Assembly: GCF_036320965.1 (NCBI RefSeq)
Contig: NC_092241.1
Span: forward strand, 28,344,797-28,408,796
Origin: Panulirus ornatus
Taxonomy: Eukaryota; Arthropoda; Malacostraca; Decapoda; Palinuridae
Length of the DNA stretch: 64,000 nucleotides
Direction of reading: 5' to 3'
Part shown: positions 13,783 to 25,640 of the stretch, piece after piece
How the letters are laid out: the number at the start of each line of letters is the position of its first letter
How positions within the stretch are numbered: the stretch's first letter is position 1
Notes under the pieces: generated by a model
What the model was told of the DNA's origin: nothing
Databases searched by the model: none
Seen by the model: only the letters and a program-made list of their open reading frames with translations
Program-made: the position numbers and the translations under genes

Positions 13783-13902
13783 CTGACTGCTTCTTCATAT
13801 CTCACAAAATCCTGAACAGCATTTCCTGAAAGTGAGTTTGAGAGGCTCGCTAAGAACTATCAAATGAAGGCAATCCCACCTGAAGGGCATTAATCTAGTC
13901 CT

Positions 13903-13903
<1 letters not shown>

Positions 13904-13938
<35 letters not shown>
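13904..13938. repeat. Poly-G run of 35 bases
   Basis: An uninterrupted run of 35 G on the plus strand (poly-C in the Pax pre-mRNA). TAATCTAGTC occurs just before it (13891-13900) and again about 60 bp later. Confidence 0.9.
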
Positions 13939-13939
<1 letters not shown>

Positions 13940-14461
13940 TTGGTGGAGGAAAAAAAAGCTAATCTAGTCGGGAGTGGAGGCTGATCTTCATTTGTCAACG
14001 TCGCAATTTTTCCCGCCAAGAGGATCAAGATGCCCGACACCAAATTTGTTGCTTGGCTGGTTTTCCTCATCTAGGGCCTTAAAAAAAAGAGAAATTAACT
14101 TATTTCTCTGGAAAATTTATACCTTCCGCTCTTTAGAATGGGTACGATTAATTCGATTATAGAACAGCAGTCGGTATATTGATGGTCCTCGATAAGAACA
14201 CGCGTGAAAATATAATTTTGTATTTATAATCATCCCAGAACCCCTTTCAAAAAGTGTCCTGGTTTTACTCCAGGTCCACTTTTCCAGGAACTCTTGCGGC
14301 CTGAGGCTGCGCTGCACTCTGTAGTAAAGACAGGATGGATTCTTATGAAGGAAGAGGCTCTCTGGCGGGATTGTACTTAGTTTGGACGACTGACGATGAT
14401 CCAGCCTTGCCAAAGGTGCTTTTCTCGCGTGGAGTATCCTAAAGAAGTCGGAGTCCGATAA

Positions 14462-14463
<2 letters not shown>

Positions 14464-14498
<35 letters not shown>
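14464..14498. repeat. (CA)n microsatellite
   Basis: About 17 units in Pax intron 3. Confidence 0.95.
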
Positions 14499-14903
14499 CT
14501 CAGCTCGGCTTTGTCTTTTTCGCCACTTCTACGCACACTGGAAAAAATGATCAAGGTTGTTCATTTACGTTGCTTTCTCACTGTAGCCTAAATAAATGGA
14601 AAATGGAAAAGAAGAACATCCACCAAATTATTCCAAGCAACCTTAACGAGTCGGTACTGGGGTAATGAGAGACTTCCTTTGAAACAAGCAAAATTAAATA
14701 TCAGACTACGTTAGGCAGTAGCACCAGAAGCCCTTAGATACTTTTCCTCACTTTTTCCTCGATTTCTTGATGATGTTTCACTCTGCCTTAGTTCCATCGA
14801 ATGATATTAAGTCTAAATGATGTACGTCTTACTATTCATGTACACCGGTGGCAACAAACACATAAAGACATCAATAAATCCTTTCGGTTTGCAGAAATGC
14901 TTG

Positions 14904-15006
<103 letters not shown>

Positions 15007-16794
15007 AAGAGCAGAAAATGGGAAAGTAATGGGAGCGAATTCCTTCACCAGGAAGGTGTTTTTTGGCCATCTACCACCTAACCACCTTTGGTCACCTCCA
15101 GCTACAAGAGCCAGCATCTACCTCAGCAAAATGAGGACCTAAGTAGAAGTCGTAAGCTTCTTACGTATTACAAGGTCATCCATCTGGTTGTGAATTGTTT
15201 CTGGCGATGGAGCACCACGGCATTGTTTAGACGCCGAGTGAAACTGAATGAGGTCATTAGCAACACCAGCAACTCTCTAATGAGCTTGGCTCCTGTCAGT
15301 AATGGCTGTTAAGATAAGAGGCCGCTGAAACACCAGTGGATCTTGGCCTTAATGCTTAGCCCATTTTTTTTCCATCGAGATCTAGCTACATTCTTCTCTC
15401 GAAATTCGACGGACAAAGCACATCCAAGCATTGCTTATTTTCTTTTTTTTCATGAAATTTTGCCAGAGGTGGATTCTTGTAGAATGAATGACTAGCAAGT
15501 TAGGCAGGGGACGCCCCAGAGAAGTTGGAGAGTCGAGAGTGAAAATGAGGAGGTCGGAGGGCGATAACGAGACGGTCGCTACCTCATTAACCTCAGCGTT
15601 GATCTAAGCTCACCAGTAAGAGCGAAGGGCTTGTACTGCGTCCCTAAAGTACAATGGTGAGAGAGTACTTCTTACTCAAGTACTGAACTAAAGTGGAGTA
15701 TAGAATGAAGCAACGCTTGTAGCATCGGGACTACATTTTAGAAAAGTTTGCTTCGTTGGTAGATGTGAAGAAGGCATAACACTGATGCCATGAAACTTCG
15801 AAAGGAAAATAATTGTCTCTCACGTTACGGGAAGGATATAGTTTCTCACTGATCAGCTGCATCGTTTGATATAGATACATTCTTCTATGATACCTAGTAG
15901 AACAAGATAGCTTTGAGAAATTATCTTAGGGCTGCATCTAGAATTGTTAGCTGGAGGCTCTGCCTTTTGTATTCAATTCTCCCATATCACTGATATACTA
16001 CTTTCAAGTCACCAACATCGCCAGTTATAACAGGATTTGGTCCTGTGCTATTAGGGATGACTATCAAAATCTCCTTGGTTTTGTTATACGTATAACTAAA
16101 TCTGACTGTTTCTTTAGAATTCAGGTGTGGATTAGATATATAATGGCACTTTACCGAAGCAGTGACCTGTTACATCTATGTGCCTATTTTCACACCTGCG
16201 ACTCTATCACAATATGTAGTGACAGCCATAGGCAAACTCGTACATCCAAAAACAAGCCAACTGCTTCCATGCCCCCATGACTCTGTGAAGCATCTCATGC
16301 TTTCAATCCTATGTTGAAGGAACTTCCTTTTCTCGTCAGTTTGTATCATCAAACACAACGGATGTAGTCTCGCTTTTTGTTTTAAGGTGTTTCTTCCTTT
16401 AACACACTTTCATCTGTTTTGATTCCTTTAAAAAAGGCATATACAGTGATACATGCCTGTCTCTCAGAAAGGACGCAATAGAGACTGACGAAACGTCTAA
16501 AGGCGTGCATAGCACAACAAAACCATCAGTTGTACTGTGTTGGTACTGACTTAAGTACACACTTACCTTCCTTGTCTCTACTATCTACTAATGTAAAAAT
16601 GAAAAGAAAGTCTACTTGCAGACAATAAAGCGCAAACAAAAGCAAATGGTAAGCTCCAAACAGTAGCCAGATAGACAACAGATACACACAAGGTATAAAA
16701 AAGCGCTACATTTTGGAAGTGCTTACTGCTCAGGCAAACAAATGAAAATTCTTGCCCGAGTATAAGCAGGTTACCAGTCCACTGCCGACTTTAC

Positions 16795-16992
16795 CTGTTG
16801 ATGGAGGACACGGAGGGTACGTTCTCCTGGGTACAAACATTCTCCACAAGCAGCCTGTCCCGGATCTCCCAGGCGAACATGGTCGGGTTCTCCCGTTTGT
16901 ACCTGGCAATGGTGTCCACCACCAGGGGAGTCGCTACTTTGGGTTTGGAGCCGCCGATGATACTGGCCTTATAGTTTCCGGTCTCGTAAAAT
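16795..16992 (-). CDS. Pax2/5/8: Pax2/5/8 exon 3b: divergent alternative copy of the paired-domain exon
   Basis: A second 198-nt exon, a tandem duplicate of the preceding one. The acceptor is a pyrimidine tract ending CTTTTAG at 16993 and the donor is GTAAAG at 16794. Spliced to exon 2 it reads [20 protein letters not shown], then [14 protein letters not shown] and VPSVSSIN with a final AG, so phase and length equal those of exon 3a. By eye 46 of 65 complete residues match exon 3a. The helices and tryptophan are kept, but the linker SIRPGV becomes NYKASI. There is no stop or frameshift, so it is unlikely to be a dead copy. I infer use as an alternative to exon 3a with changed DNA recognition; transcript evidence is not available here. 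A decaying pseudo-exon is the main alternative. Confidence 0.88.
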
Positions 16993-17041
16993 CTAAAAGA
17001 AAACGACGAGGTCGGTTTAATTATTGTCAGCCGTCACCCAC

Positions 17042-17239
17042 CTGTTAATACTGGAGACAGATGGAACGCCCTCCTGGTCACACACACCATCTGCCAGAAG
17101 CCGCTCCCGGATCTCCCAGGCAAACATAGTGGGGTTCTGTTTCTTGTAGTTGGCGATGGCTTCCACCACTGTAGGTGTGGCCACCTTGGGCTTAGACCCG
17201 CCGATTACACCGGGTCTGATGGATCCCGTCTCATAGTAC
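17042..17239 (-). CDS. Pax2/5/8: Pax2/5/8 exon 3a: canonical C-terminal half of the paired domain
   Basis: This 198-nt exon encodes the linker and C-terminal (RED) subdomain of the paired domain. Its acceptor is CCTTCTTGCAG at 17240 and its donor is GTGGGT at 17041. The first G completes the Arg codon begun in exon 2, giving [20 protein letters not shown]. It continues through [14 protein letters not shown] to VPSVSSIN and ends with AG of an Arg codon. The [14 protein letters not shown] linker is the conserved form that runs in the DNA minor groove in paired-domain crystal structures. [10 protein letters not shown] is typical of Pax2/5/8. It joins the exon at 9142 in phase. Another exon of the same length and phase follows after 49 nt. 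Confidence 0.96.
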
Positions 17240-17376
17240 CTGCAAGAAGGATTGATGTGTGTCTGTGTGTGTGTGGATCAGCTGAGATACGATGGCTTGG
17301 CTTAGTCGCTATCTGGACCCCGCGGCCCTAAAACCATAGATCACGAGTATATTCTGATGAAAGTGGTTATAAAAGG

Positions 17377-17379
<3 letters not shown>

Positions 17380-17462
<83 letters not shown>
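17380..17462. repeat. (TA)n microsatellite
   Basis: About 41 units, about 140 bp upstream (in gene sense) of the exon 3a acceptor and just before a SINE 3' half. Confidence 0.95.

Positions 17463-17721
<259 letters not shown>

Positions 17722-17798
<77 letters not shown>
17722..17798. repeat. (TA)n microsatellite
   Basis: About 38 units following a minimal RTE-type tail. Confidence 0.95.
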
Positions 17799-17801
<3 letters not shown>

Positions 17802-18119
17802 GAAGCAGGAGTGAGTCAATCTCTTGCGTTTCGACCAAAGGCCATCTGAGAGAATGATACAGAGCCAAAATATATATCATTATTCATGTGCCACCACAGG
17901 ATTAGCTTCCCGTCCAGCCAGGAATGCGTCCTCTTGATTGGCAGTGGCTCCGCCCTCTTTGCTGCTCTACCCACCAGTGACCAGGCGACCCGCGCCAGAC
18001 TGACTATTATGGTTGCTTTATTTCTAAGTTTCCTTACTACAAAACTTCCACTCACACGTAATGAATGTACAAGTGTATGGATTAAAGAGCTGAAGAGGTT
18101 ATGATGAAAAAGTTTCGAC

Positions 18120-18540
18120 ATATGAAACCCTTGCTCCCTCCCTCCCCCATTCTATGATTCACTTCTGCTTCTATGGTTCCATTCGCTGCCAAGTCCATTT
18201 CCAGTTACCTAAAACACCTAACTTTCTCCAAGTTTTCACCATTACACTCACACCCCAACTAACCTGTCCCTCAACCATGCTAAACCTAATGATCCAGCTG
18301 TTTTCTAATTCACTCTCAACTTTGTCCCTTCACAAGCGCTTCCAGACTTAGTCACCAACTTCTACAGTTTCTCAATCGAATCCGCCACCAGTACTTCATC
18401 ATTAGCAAACAACTGACTCACTTCCTAAGCCCTCTCGTCCCCCACTGTCTGCATACTCGCCGCTCTCTCCAAGACTTTCGCATTTACTTCCCTCACCTCC
18501 CCAAACATAAACAAACCGAAAACCACAGTATCATATGATG
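18120..18540 (-). mobile_element. RTE reverse transcriptase fragment, minus strand, decayed
   Basis: The plus strand here reads as the complement of the RTE gene, with blocks such as TCTATGATTCACTTCTGC and CCTGTCCCTCAACCATGCTA. These correspond in order to the thumb and palm coding region of the intact element at 62.3-63.8 kb. The frame is broken by substitutions and small indels. It lies in Pax intron 2. Confidence 0.7.
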
Positions 18541-19619
18541 AGAACACTTAAATATCCTGTCCATGGCATTACAGCACTACAGAAATAGACCAAAGGACAA
18601 GGATACAAATAAGATTGATAATTCTGTGGAATAACAGCATGAACAACACGTCATATCTCGAGTCCAATTTGGCAGGTCTGCCACCTGCGGCACTTTCCTT
18701 TTCTCAACGAGTTATTCTGAAGATTTATGACATGAATTTTTTTGTTCTTACGACAGTTGCATTGTAGGTCCAGCGTCATCACCAACCGGCGATAGTAAGA
18801 TATATCATACCATAATCGCGACAAAAGCTCCTTAATGACGTAATAACGAGCCGTTTCAACAAAGCTCGTAGTTGGTCAAGTGACGAGTAACAAAGGAAAA
18901 AGAAATCGTCAGTGAATGAAAGCGATCCCAAACACAGGGAAGATGGCAAGTAAGGTTGTCATTAGAATGCAAATTGTGATATCCAAAATTTCAGGTTGAC
19001 TAGCCAGTACACAGATACGACAATCGATCTGCACATATGTTGTGAATTTTGTTCATTCTTCCACATAGGATGGAGCACCCAGCGCTGGGCACATCCACAC
19101 AACAGTTGGCTAACTATGGCCTGAAACTTTATGAAGCAGATTGTTTTTAAGTCGTAAATGATGTTCTAACGAGGTATGCTGATGGCTGGTCCCAGAGGGT
19201 ACTGGTACCAAGATAACTTCATTCTCTGGACAGCATCTCCAGCATTTAGTCTTGACAACGACCCGAAATGAGTTCACAAACGCCATTAGATTCTTTCCAA
19301 CAGACAAAACAGATCAAACAACTTACGTCTCTCTTTCTAAACAATTTACTTTTTTCTTTGTAAAAAAAATAAAGTAGCAATCTTTTCTCGTCCTACTCTC
19401 CCCTCCCTCTCTTGTTTAACTGAACAAAACCTTCAACGAAATTCTTGATTATATTTGCAAAAGAAAATCTAATGGGACATCAGATCTTTGTGGCACAGTA
19501 TTCCCATCTCCTTACATCCCTCCCCACATTATAGTTCCTCCACTCTCTCTTCATCCCTTTCCGACAAATATACCTAAATCCTCCCCTATCACCCATCAAT
19601 CATAGACTCCAAATAAGAT

Positions 19620-19800
19620 ATCAGCGGGCCGAGACAATGGCACGAAGCTCAGCAGAGGGAAGGGTCGGGGAGAGAACTCCGAATACTATACAAGGCTCCC
19701 CTCGCTGTGGCGACCACATCCAGCGAAGCAGAGCAGCCAGCCACGACGGAGGGGACCAGCGCGCCGCCGCTCAGGGGAATTGCGCCAACATCAAATTTAC
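19620..19800. other. GC-rich, CpG-containing patch in Pax intron 2
   Basis: About 180 bp is markedly GC- and CpG-richer than its surroundings (for example GACCAGCGCGCCGCCGCTCA). Neither strand gives a recognisable protein. It could be a regulatory element, an unrecognised exon or part of a repeat. Confidence 0.3.
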
Positions 19801-20042
19801 GACTTTATGGCTGTTAAGAATTTTTGTAAGGGGTAATTCATTTAATAAACTGGTTTGAGAATGACATGGGGGAATTCACGGTGGGAATATAAAAATCTAA
19901 ATCTGTGTGAATTAACTGAAATTTTTATTTTGAACTGTATCTAATAAATCCACACACACCAAAGTAACTGCCGACTAATTAGAAATGTAAAAGTTCCACG
20001 GAGCACCGTGTGTGGTGGAGAGAGAGACAGAAAGTATCACAA

Positions 20043-20202
<160 letters not shown>

Positions 20203-21299
20203 TGATGCTCAAAAGACAGAGGAAGGACAGCAGAATCACATATGGCTGCCAACCGTTCCATGGACAGATGATCACACAGAGCTAGAGGACTCACGATCAG
20301 AACCAGTGCGGTACCATCCATAGAGGGTTAGGGGACCCTGAGCATCACCACAGGCGAAGTGGAGCAGATCAACCCAGCTTTGTTACGGCTATCCTTGCCA
20401 CTGTCTTCCATAAGACTGCTGTTATGAGGCCGTATGTTTCTCTCCACCGAGAAGACTGGCTTTGTTATGGTAGGTTTCGGCTGCCTTGATCTCAGCTGGT
20501 GGGTGGGGGACAAAGAGAATGAGGAAAGGAAGAAGGGAAGGCAGAGGAGAGAGATTGAGAGATGGGGGGGAAGGGGAGGAAACGGAAGGAAATAATGCAC
20601 GAAAAGTAATGGTGGATGCAGATAGTTATACATGGAAATGCTTTTGTGAGAATATACCGAAAGTGTGGCACTACTTTTCCCAGGAAAAGAGAGAGGTATA
20701 TAAAAGTTTAAGTTGCTGCAGGAGTTAAGTCGTCATCACTCAGGTGATATTTTTGGTATTGTGATATATCTATATCAAATGAGGAATACATAACTGACAT
20801 AGAATATTCAAGGGATAGCGGTGGATAGCGAAGCAAATGGACGAGCTGAAAGAAAAATGTTGGGGAAATGGCAGAATGCAGAGAGAGTTGAAGCCAGTGA
20901 GACACAATCCCAACCCATAACAGGACTGGATGTTGCTCATGTGAAATGCACCGCACCACCATCCTCTTATCGCTTATTTTGCTATTCTAAAACTAACTGT
21001 ATCACCCAAGAGGGACATACAAATGATCCATTGATCTGCCAAATGATTTACATATTTCAAGAGGCAATAGTGACATTGGAGATGAAATAAATGTGGACAT
21101 TCAAGCACGCTTTACACAGATCAGACACTTACACCAAGGAGGTGGCTATTTTTTCCTATAGTTTTGTTGTAAAGAGAAAAGTGGTTTGCAAATTCTGTGT
21201 ATCATGATAATTAACACCTTCCAATACATACAAAGTAATATAATGCAATTCAAGCAGCAACAGACCACAGGGTACTTTCGAGGCTGTTTGTGTGTGTGA

Positions 21300-21416
<117 letters not shown>

Positions 21417-21632
21417 GTTGAAAATTAATAGATCAGTTTGCTATAAGCAAAAAGACAGGTATTTCAATAGCTAATGTAACAATTTCCTGCAACTAAGGAG
21501 GCGTATATATTTGCAGATTTGAAGCGAAGTAGTTGTCTGTTCTTGAACGTATCTATGACACTGCTTTTAACCATTCTAACGGGTAAATCATGGTATAAAA
21601 AGGTTCAAAAGCAACAAAAGCAAGTAATATGG

Positions 21633-21803
21633 ACCTCTTGTGATGCAGTGGTTAGCGTTCCTGACCGTGACGCATTCACGGGCCACCCCGCACAGGGTCT
21701 AGCGCATTGGTTCGAATCTTGGTTGCGGCAATCGGTCCACAGTCAAACCAGCTGTTAATCCATCCCCTAGGAGTAGTTGGTCGATAAAATGGGCACCTTT
21801 ATC
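21633..21803 (+). mobile_element. tRNA-derived SINE
   Basis: The head has an A-box-like GATGCAGTGGTTAGCG (21642-21657) and a B box GGTTCGAATCTT (21709-21720) spaced as in tRNA-derived RNA polymerase III promoters. A non-tRNA body follows with GGTCGATAAAATGGGCACC near 21779. The tail is not clear, so the copy is probably 3'-truncated. It lies antisense in Pax intron 2, about 120 bp from the exon 2 donor. The head does not fold as an intact tRNA gene by inspection. Confidence 0.78.
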
Positions 21804-21924
21804 ACGCAAAGTAATATACTTACATCAGCAGCGGTAATGCTACAACCAATACAAGCACTTTCGCTAATTCTACAATACTGTTATTACTACGACAACGATC
21901 ACGGTCAACGAAGGTACCATCTAC

Positions 21925-22090
21925 CTGGAGAGGATCTTGGAGACGCAGCCGTGGGAGACGCGGAGCTGGCGGGAGATGTCGCAGGGGCGGACGCCGTTGT
22001 GAGCCAGCTCCACGATTCTCTGACGAACCATGTCCGGGAGCGGCCGCCCGTTCACGAACACTCCGCCCAGCTGGTTCACTCCGCCATGAC
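21925..22090 (-). CDS. Pax2/5/8: Pax2/5/8 exon 2: N-terminal half of the paired domain
   Basis: This 166-nt exon encodes the N-terminal (PAI) subdomain of the paired DNA-binding domain. It opens [19 protein letters not shown] and ends in the recognition-helix stretch [12 protein letters not shown]. The acceptor is a pyrimidine-rich tract ending CCGCAG at 22091 and the donor is GTAGAT starting at 21924. It begins with two bases that complete a Ser codon from exon 1 and ends with AG of an Arg codon. [13 protein letters not shown] and [10 protein letters not shown] are typical of the Pax2/5/8 class; Pax6 differs at these places. The product is a nuclear transcription factor; the Drosophila orthologue shaven/sparkling acts in sensory organ and eye cell fate. 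Assignment to this family is secure. Confidence 0.97.
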
Positions 22091-23076
22091 CTGCGGCAGG
22101 AGAGGGGCTGGTTATGGACTGGCTTACATGGAGGTGCAATGGCATGTGGAAGATTCATGGCGCAAACGGAGTATGGAAAGGTCAAGTGGATGATTCATGT
22201 TGTGGTCTGTTAAGGTATATCATGTAGATAGGATCAGAGGTTATATGGGGAATGATGTGGCCTGTAGAAGGGAGGAGGAGAGAATTGATACTCTGTACCA
22301 AGATGAAGACGTAATTGTTCATGTTCTCGTTAACATGAGGGGTATGACTAGGGAGTAGATGATTTCGGTGATGCCTTTTCACTAATGACACATATTTTTT
22401 TCTGTATCAAACCTACCTTTACGTACTAAGACGTAGTGCTGTTCCTGAAAGCAAAGGAAGATTCAATCAAAAACTGTTCATTGAATTACTGCATTTATCC
22501 ATGCACAAAGAGTTCAAATATACATAATCATTTTAGGTTGGGAAGAATGGCACACTTTTCCAGTATCCTGAAGTACTTCACCGTTACAAAACTGAGGGTA
22601 AACAAATAGTGTTCCGTTCTGGAGTGTATATCTTGAGCGAGGTGTGGTTAGGCCAACACTGAAGAAGCAGATGATAATGAGGGTGGACCTAATAGGCCGA
22701 GGTGCTCTTCTCATAAACACATTATCACTTCCCAAGCCATTATCATACGAACACAATAGATTCCATCGGGTATTGTAGTGAGCCAATCATCCTAGCATTA
22801 CCACAGCTGCCAAACATAACACACGTTACAGTGAACATTCGATCGTTAAGTCGCACAGTTTCACAAGAGTTCGACGTAAAGCTCGAATTTTCTACTCGAC
22901 TACGAGTGATATCTTCCCCTTGACTGAAGACAGTAAACGGATGAAACAATATGGAATGAGGCGATAATTTTCCAGACAGTGAGATGAATAGCGACTATTC
23001 TGGGCAGCTTCTCGTGTGGGTACTCACAGCACAGACCAAGAGAGGGTGACAGGAATGGCTACGTCTCTACATTAAC

Positions 23077-23080
<4 letters not shown>

Positions 23081-23143
<63 letters not shown>

Positions 23144-23150
23144 TGTGTGT
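23081..23150. repeat. (GA)n(GT)n compound microsatellite
   Basis: Thirty GA units followed by a short GT run. Confidence 0.95.
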
Positions 23151-24792
23151 AAGTGTGTGTGTACCTACTTCCGTGTTGGTGGCTGTATTTCACAGTTTTA
23201 CTCTGAAGTGTTTAAGTAATATGCTGTATCGATGGCTTTGTAAGTATTTCACCAGCAGAAATATCCTTGATGATATCCATATTCTCCATGCCCTAATCTA
23301 TATAAACACCTGATTGTAATCATGCCCAGTACAAGCACAGTCTTTAACTACATGTCTTGTGTGTAAAGTACACTTTACCCTTCTTTGTATTATTGTAACT
23401 GCATGTCCCATATGTAATGAATCTTTAAAAACCTTTCACATCACTATCATTGTTACCGTCTGTAAGCTCCTCTGTCATGTTTCAAATACACACCTGAGCA
23501 TATTACTTTTTCTCAAGTTGAAGGCTCCAGTCATGGATAAAAGTCTACATCCAGGCCAATCCTGAATAATGTACTACTAACACTTTATCTGTAGCAATGC
23601 TACTGTATGTGTTCCAGTATGAAATGATAGATGAAAAATTATAATCGGTGACCTGGACCACTGATATGACATAACTCAAGAACAAAGTTCAATCCTGTCT
23701 ACAAAAATAGTACAATATGATATTGAATTTACACGTCTGTCTGCCTGTTATTAAATGGCGTCAATCAGCCCCGTCTAACCCCAAAACCTTTGAGATTCTT
23801 GTCTGCTTTTGTTCCTCTCTCCAATACCCGTCCCCACCGTCAACACCAAACTGTTACCAACCCATCCCCAGCGGGAGACACTCCCCCTGCTCCGTAGGGT
23901 ACTCCCTATGCACCACAATGAAGGGCGTTATGATGCCGCGCGGGTGGGGCAGGTCAAACAATGGTATCGTGGCCTCTCCACCAGCGGGAAATCCCAGCCG
24001 CTTGTCTTTCTGGAGAGAAACCTTATGTTAGTAATGATAAGCCTCAAGTCTCTAACTAGTTTATGGTTGATCCATGTTACCCCATAATCATCAGTAGTTT
24101 GAAACTTCCGTTCATGTGTTTACTTCTGTCACTTGATTCTCCCAGTGGTGGTCTAAGGCGCCAGCTCATAATCCCTTCATCTTCACCCCAAGCTAAACAC
24201 GATATCAGTTATGCATAACCGCCCTTGTCGCTGATGAGGTCACGAAGAGCAGTGTGCATAAACCCTTAACAACTTAGGTTCTACGTATTTCGATACTTTT
24301 CAAAGAATCATTTAACTCTCATCTGTAAGTGCAGAAGTAGACAATTGGATCTGGTGTCACGTAAGAGGCTAAGTTCTCAGTGTTCCTCCATGGGCGTTGT
24401 TCTTCATAAACTTGGTAAAAAAAAAAAAAAGGTCGACTTGTGATTATAAGATTTGAAAAGACATGGTTATAGCCAAGGTCTGTTACGTGGCTCGTGGTGA
24501 TATTATTCCCGCTATGCCATTCCTATGGGGTAGAAGGCAATCACAAGTTATATAACTGTACGTTAGAGCGTGTTAATGAAAAAGAACGACTGACTGATGA
24601 CTTGAGAATATCTGGTTTGTCTACAACCCTGATATGGGCATCGGGGACTGATATACAGTGACTTTAAAGAGAGACGAGGAAAATAATGGGGCAAAATTAG
24701 GACTAAGATGATGATCCTCAAACGAAAAATAGGAATGTTGATGTATGAAGATAGGTAAACTAGTCGATAAAAGTGCCAGTGCCAAAATATGG

Positions 24793-24892
24793 GAAAATGA
24801 TAACGCTAGTTAGAAAGGAAGATCAGAGATTTACTTAGTGATGAAAATGATAACGCTAATTAGAAAGACAGATCGGAGATTTACTTAGTGAT
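24793..24892. repeat. 50-bp tandem duplication
   Basis: Two adjacent 50-bp copies begin GAAAATGATAACGCTA and end TTACTTAGTGAT, with about four differences. Confidence 0.85.
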
Positions 24893-24923
24893 GAAAACTG
24901 AGAGATGGGTGGCGAAAGGAAGG

Positions 24924-24925
<2 letters not shown>

Positions 24926-25018
<93 letters not shown>
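24926..25018. repeat. (GA)n microsatellite
   Basis: About 46 units followed by purine-rich DNA. Confidence 0.95.
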
Positions 25019-25019
<1 letters not shown>

Positions 25020-25239
25020 AGAAGATAGTGAATAGAAGAGGATGGAAGGGGTGAGAGGAAGGGGTGGAGAAGAGGAGGGAGGGGCGGGTGTAGTAATCAG
25101 TTAGTTTTATGAGTCCTTCCTTGTTCCTGTGATAAGCACCAGGAGGGTGCCGCCCATGGCTCGTTATTATCAATTGTTTGAGTCGATTACCAGCGCGAAC
25201 AGCTGTCAAACTGTTGGAGGAGTGGTGCTAGAGATAGCT

Positions 25240-25640
25240 CATGGGTGGGTCGTGGTTAATGGTGATGGCGACAACTCCTGAATGGGACTCCTAAGGGGGG
25301 GCGGTCGAAGTCAGTGGTGCTGGCGGATATCCTAAGTGGGGTCAGAGTTAGTGGTGCTGGCGATAACTCTTGAGTGGGGTCGTAGTTAGTGGTACTGAAG
25401 ATAGCTCCTAAGTGGGGTCGTAGTCAGTGGTGCTTGCGAAAATCCTGAGTGGGGTCATAGTTAGCGGTGCTAGCGATAGCTCCTGAGCGGGCACGAAGTT
25501 AGCTGCGCTGGAGATAACTCCTGAGTGGGGTGTTAGTTAGTGGTTTTAGAGATAATTCCTGCGCGGGACTTGGGTTAGTGGCGCTGGGTGTGGTAGTAGC
25601 TAGTGGCCCTGGATGGGGTCGTGGTCATAGCTTTTTTTAC
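25240..25640. repeat. 38-bp degenerate minisatellite
   Basis: About ten diverged units follow the pattern GTCGTAGTTAGTGGTGCTGG then CGATAACTCCTGAGTGGG. Several adjacent units keep an exact 38-bp period while others have indels. It is G-rich on the plus strand and lies in Pax intron 1. Confidence 0.75.

Noticed and set aside
21642..21720. A tRNA gene.
   Set aside because: A and B boxes are present but no complete cloverleaf is seen and a SINE body follows.
23717..24087. Open frames on both strands with moderately GC-rich DNA, considered as an extra exon in Pax intron 1.
   Set aside because: No splice-flanked block with a recognisable domain and no match to Pax N-terminal sequences could be found.
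24225..24270. CTGATGAG...CGAA near 24.23 kb as a hammerhead ribozyme core.
   Set aside because: The expected A after GAA, a stable stem II and a matching cleavage triplet with stem I are not evident.
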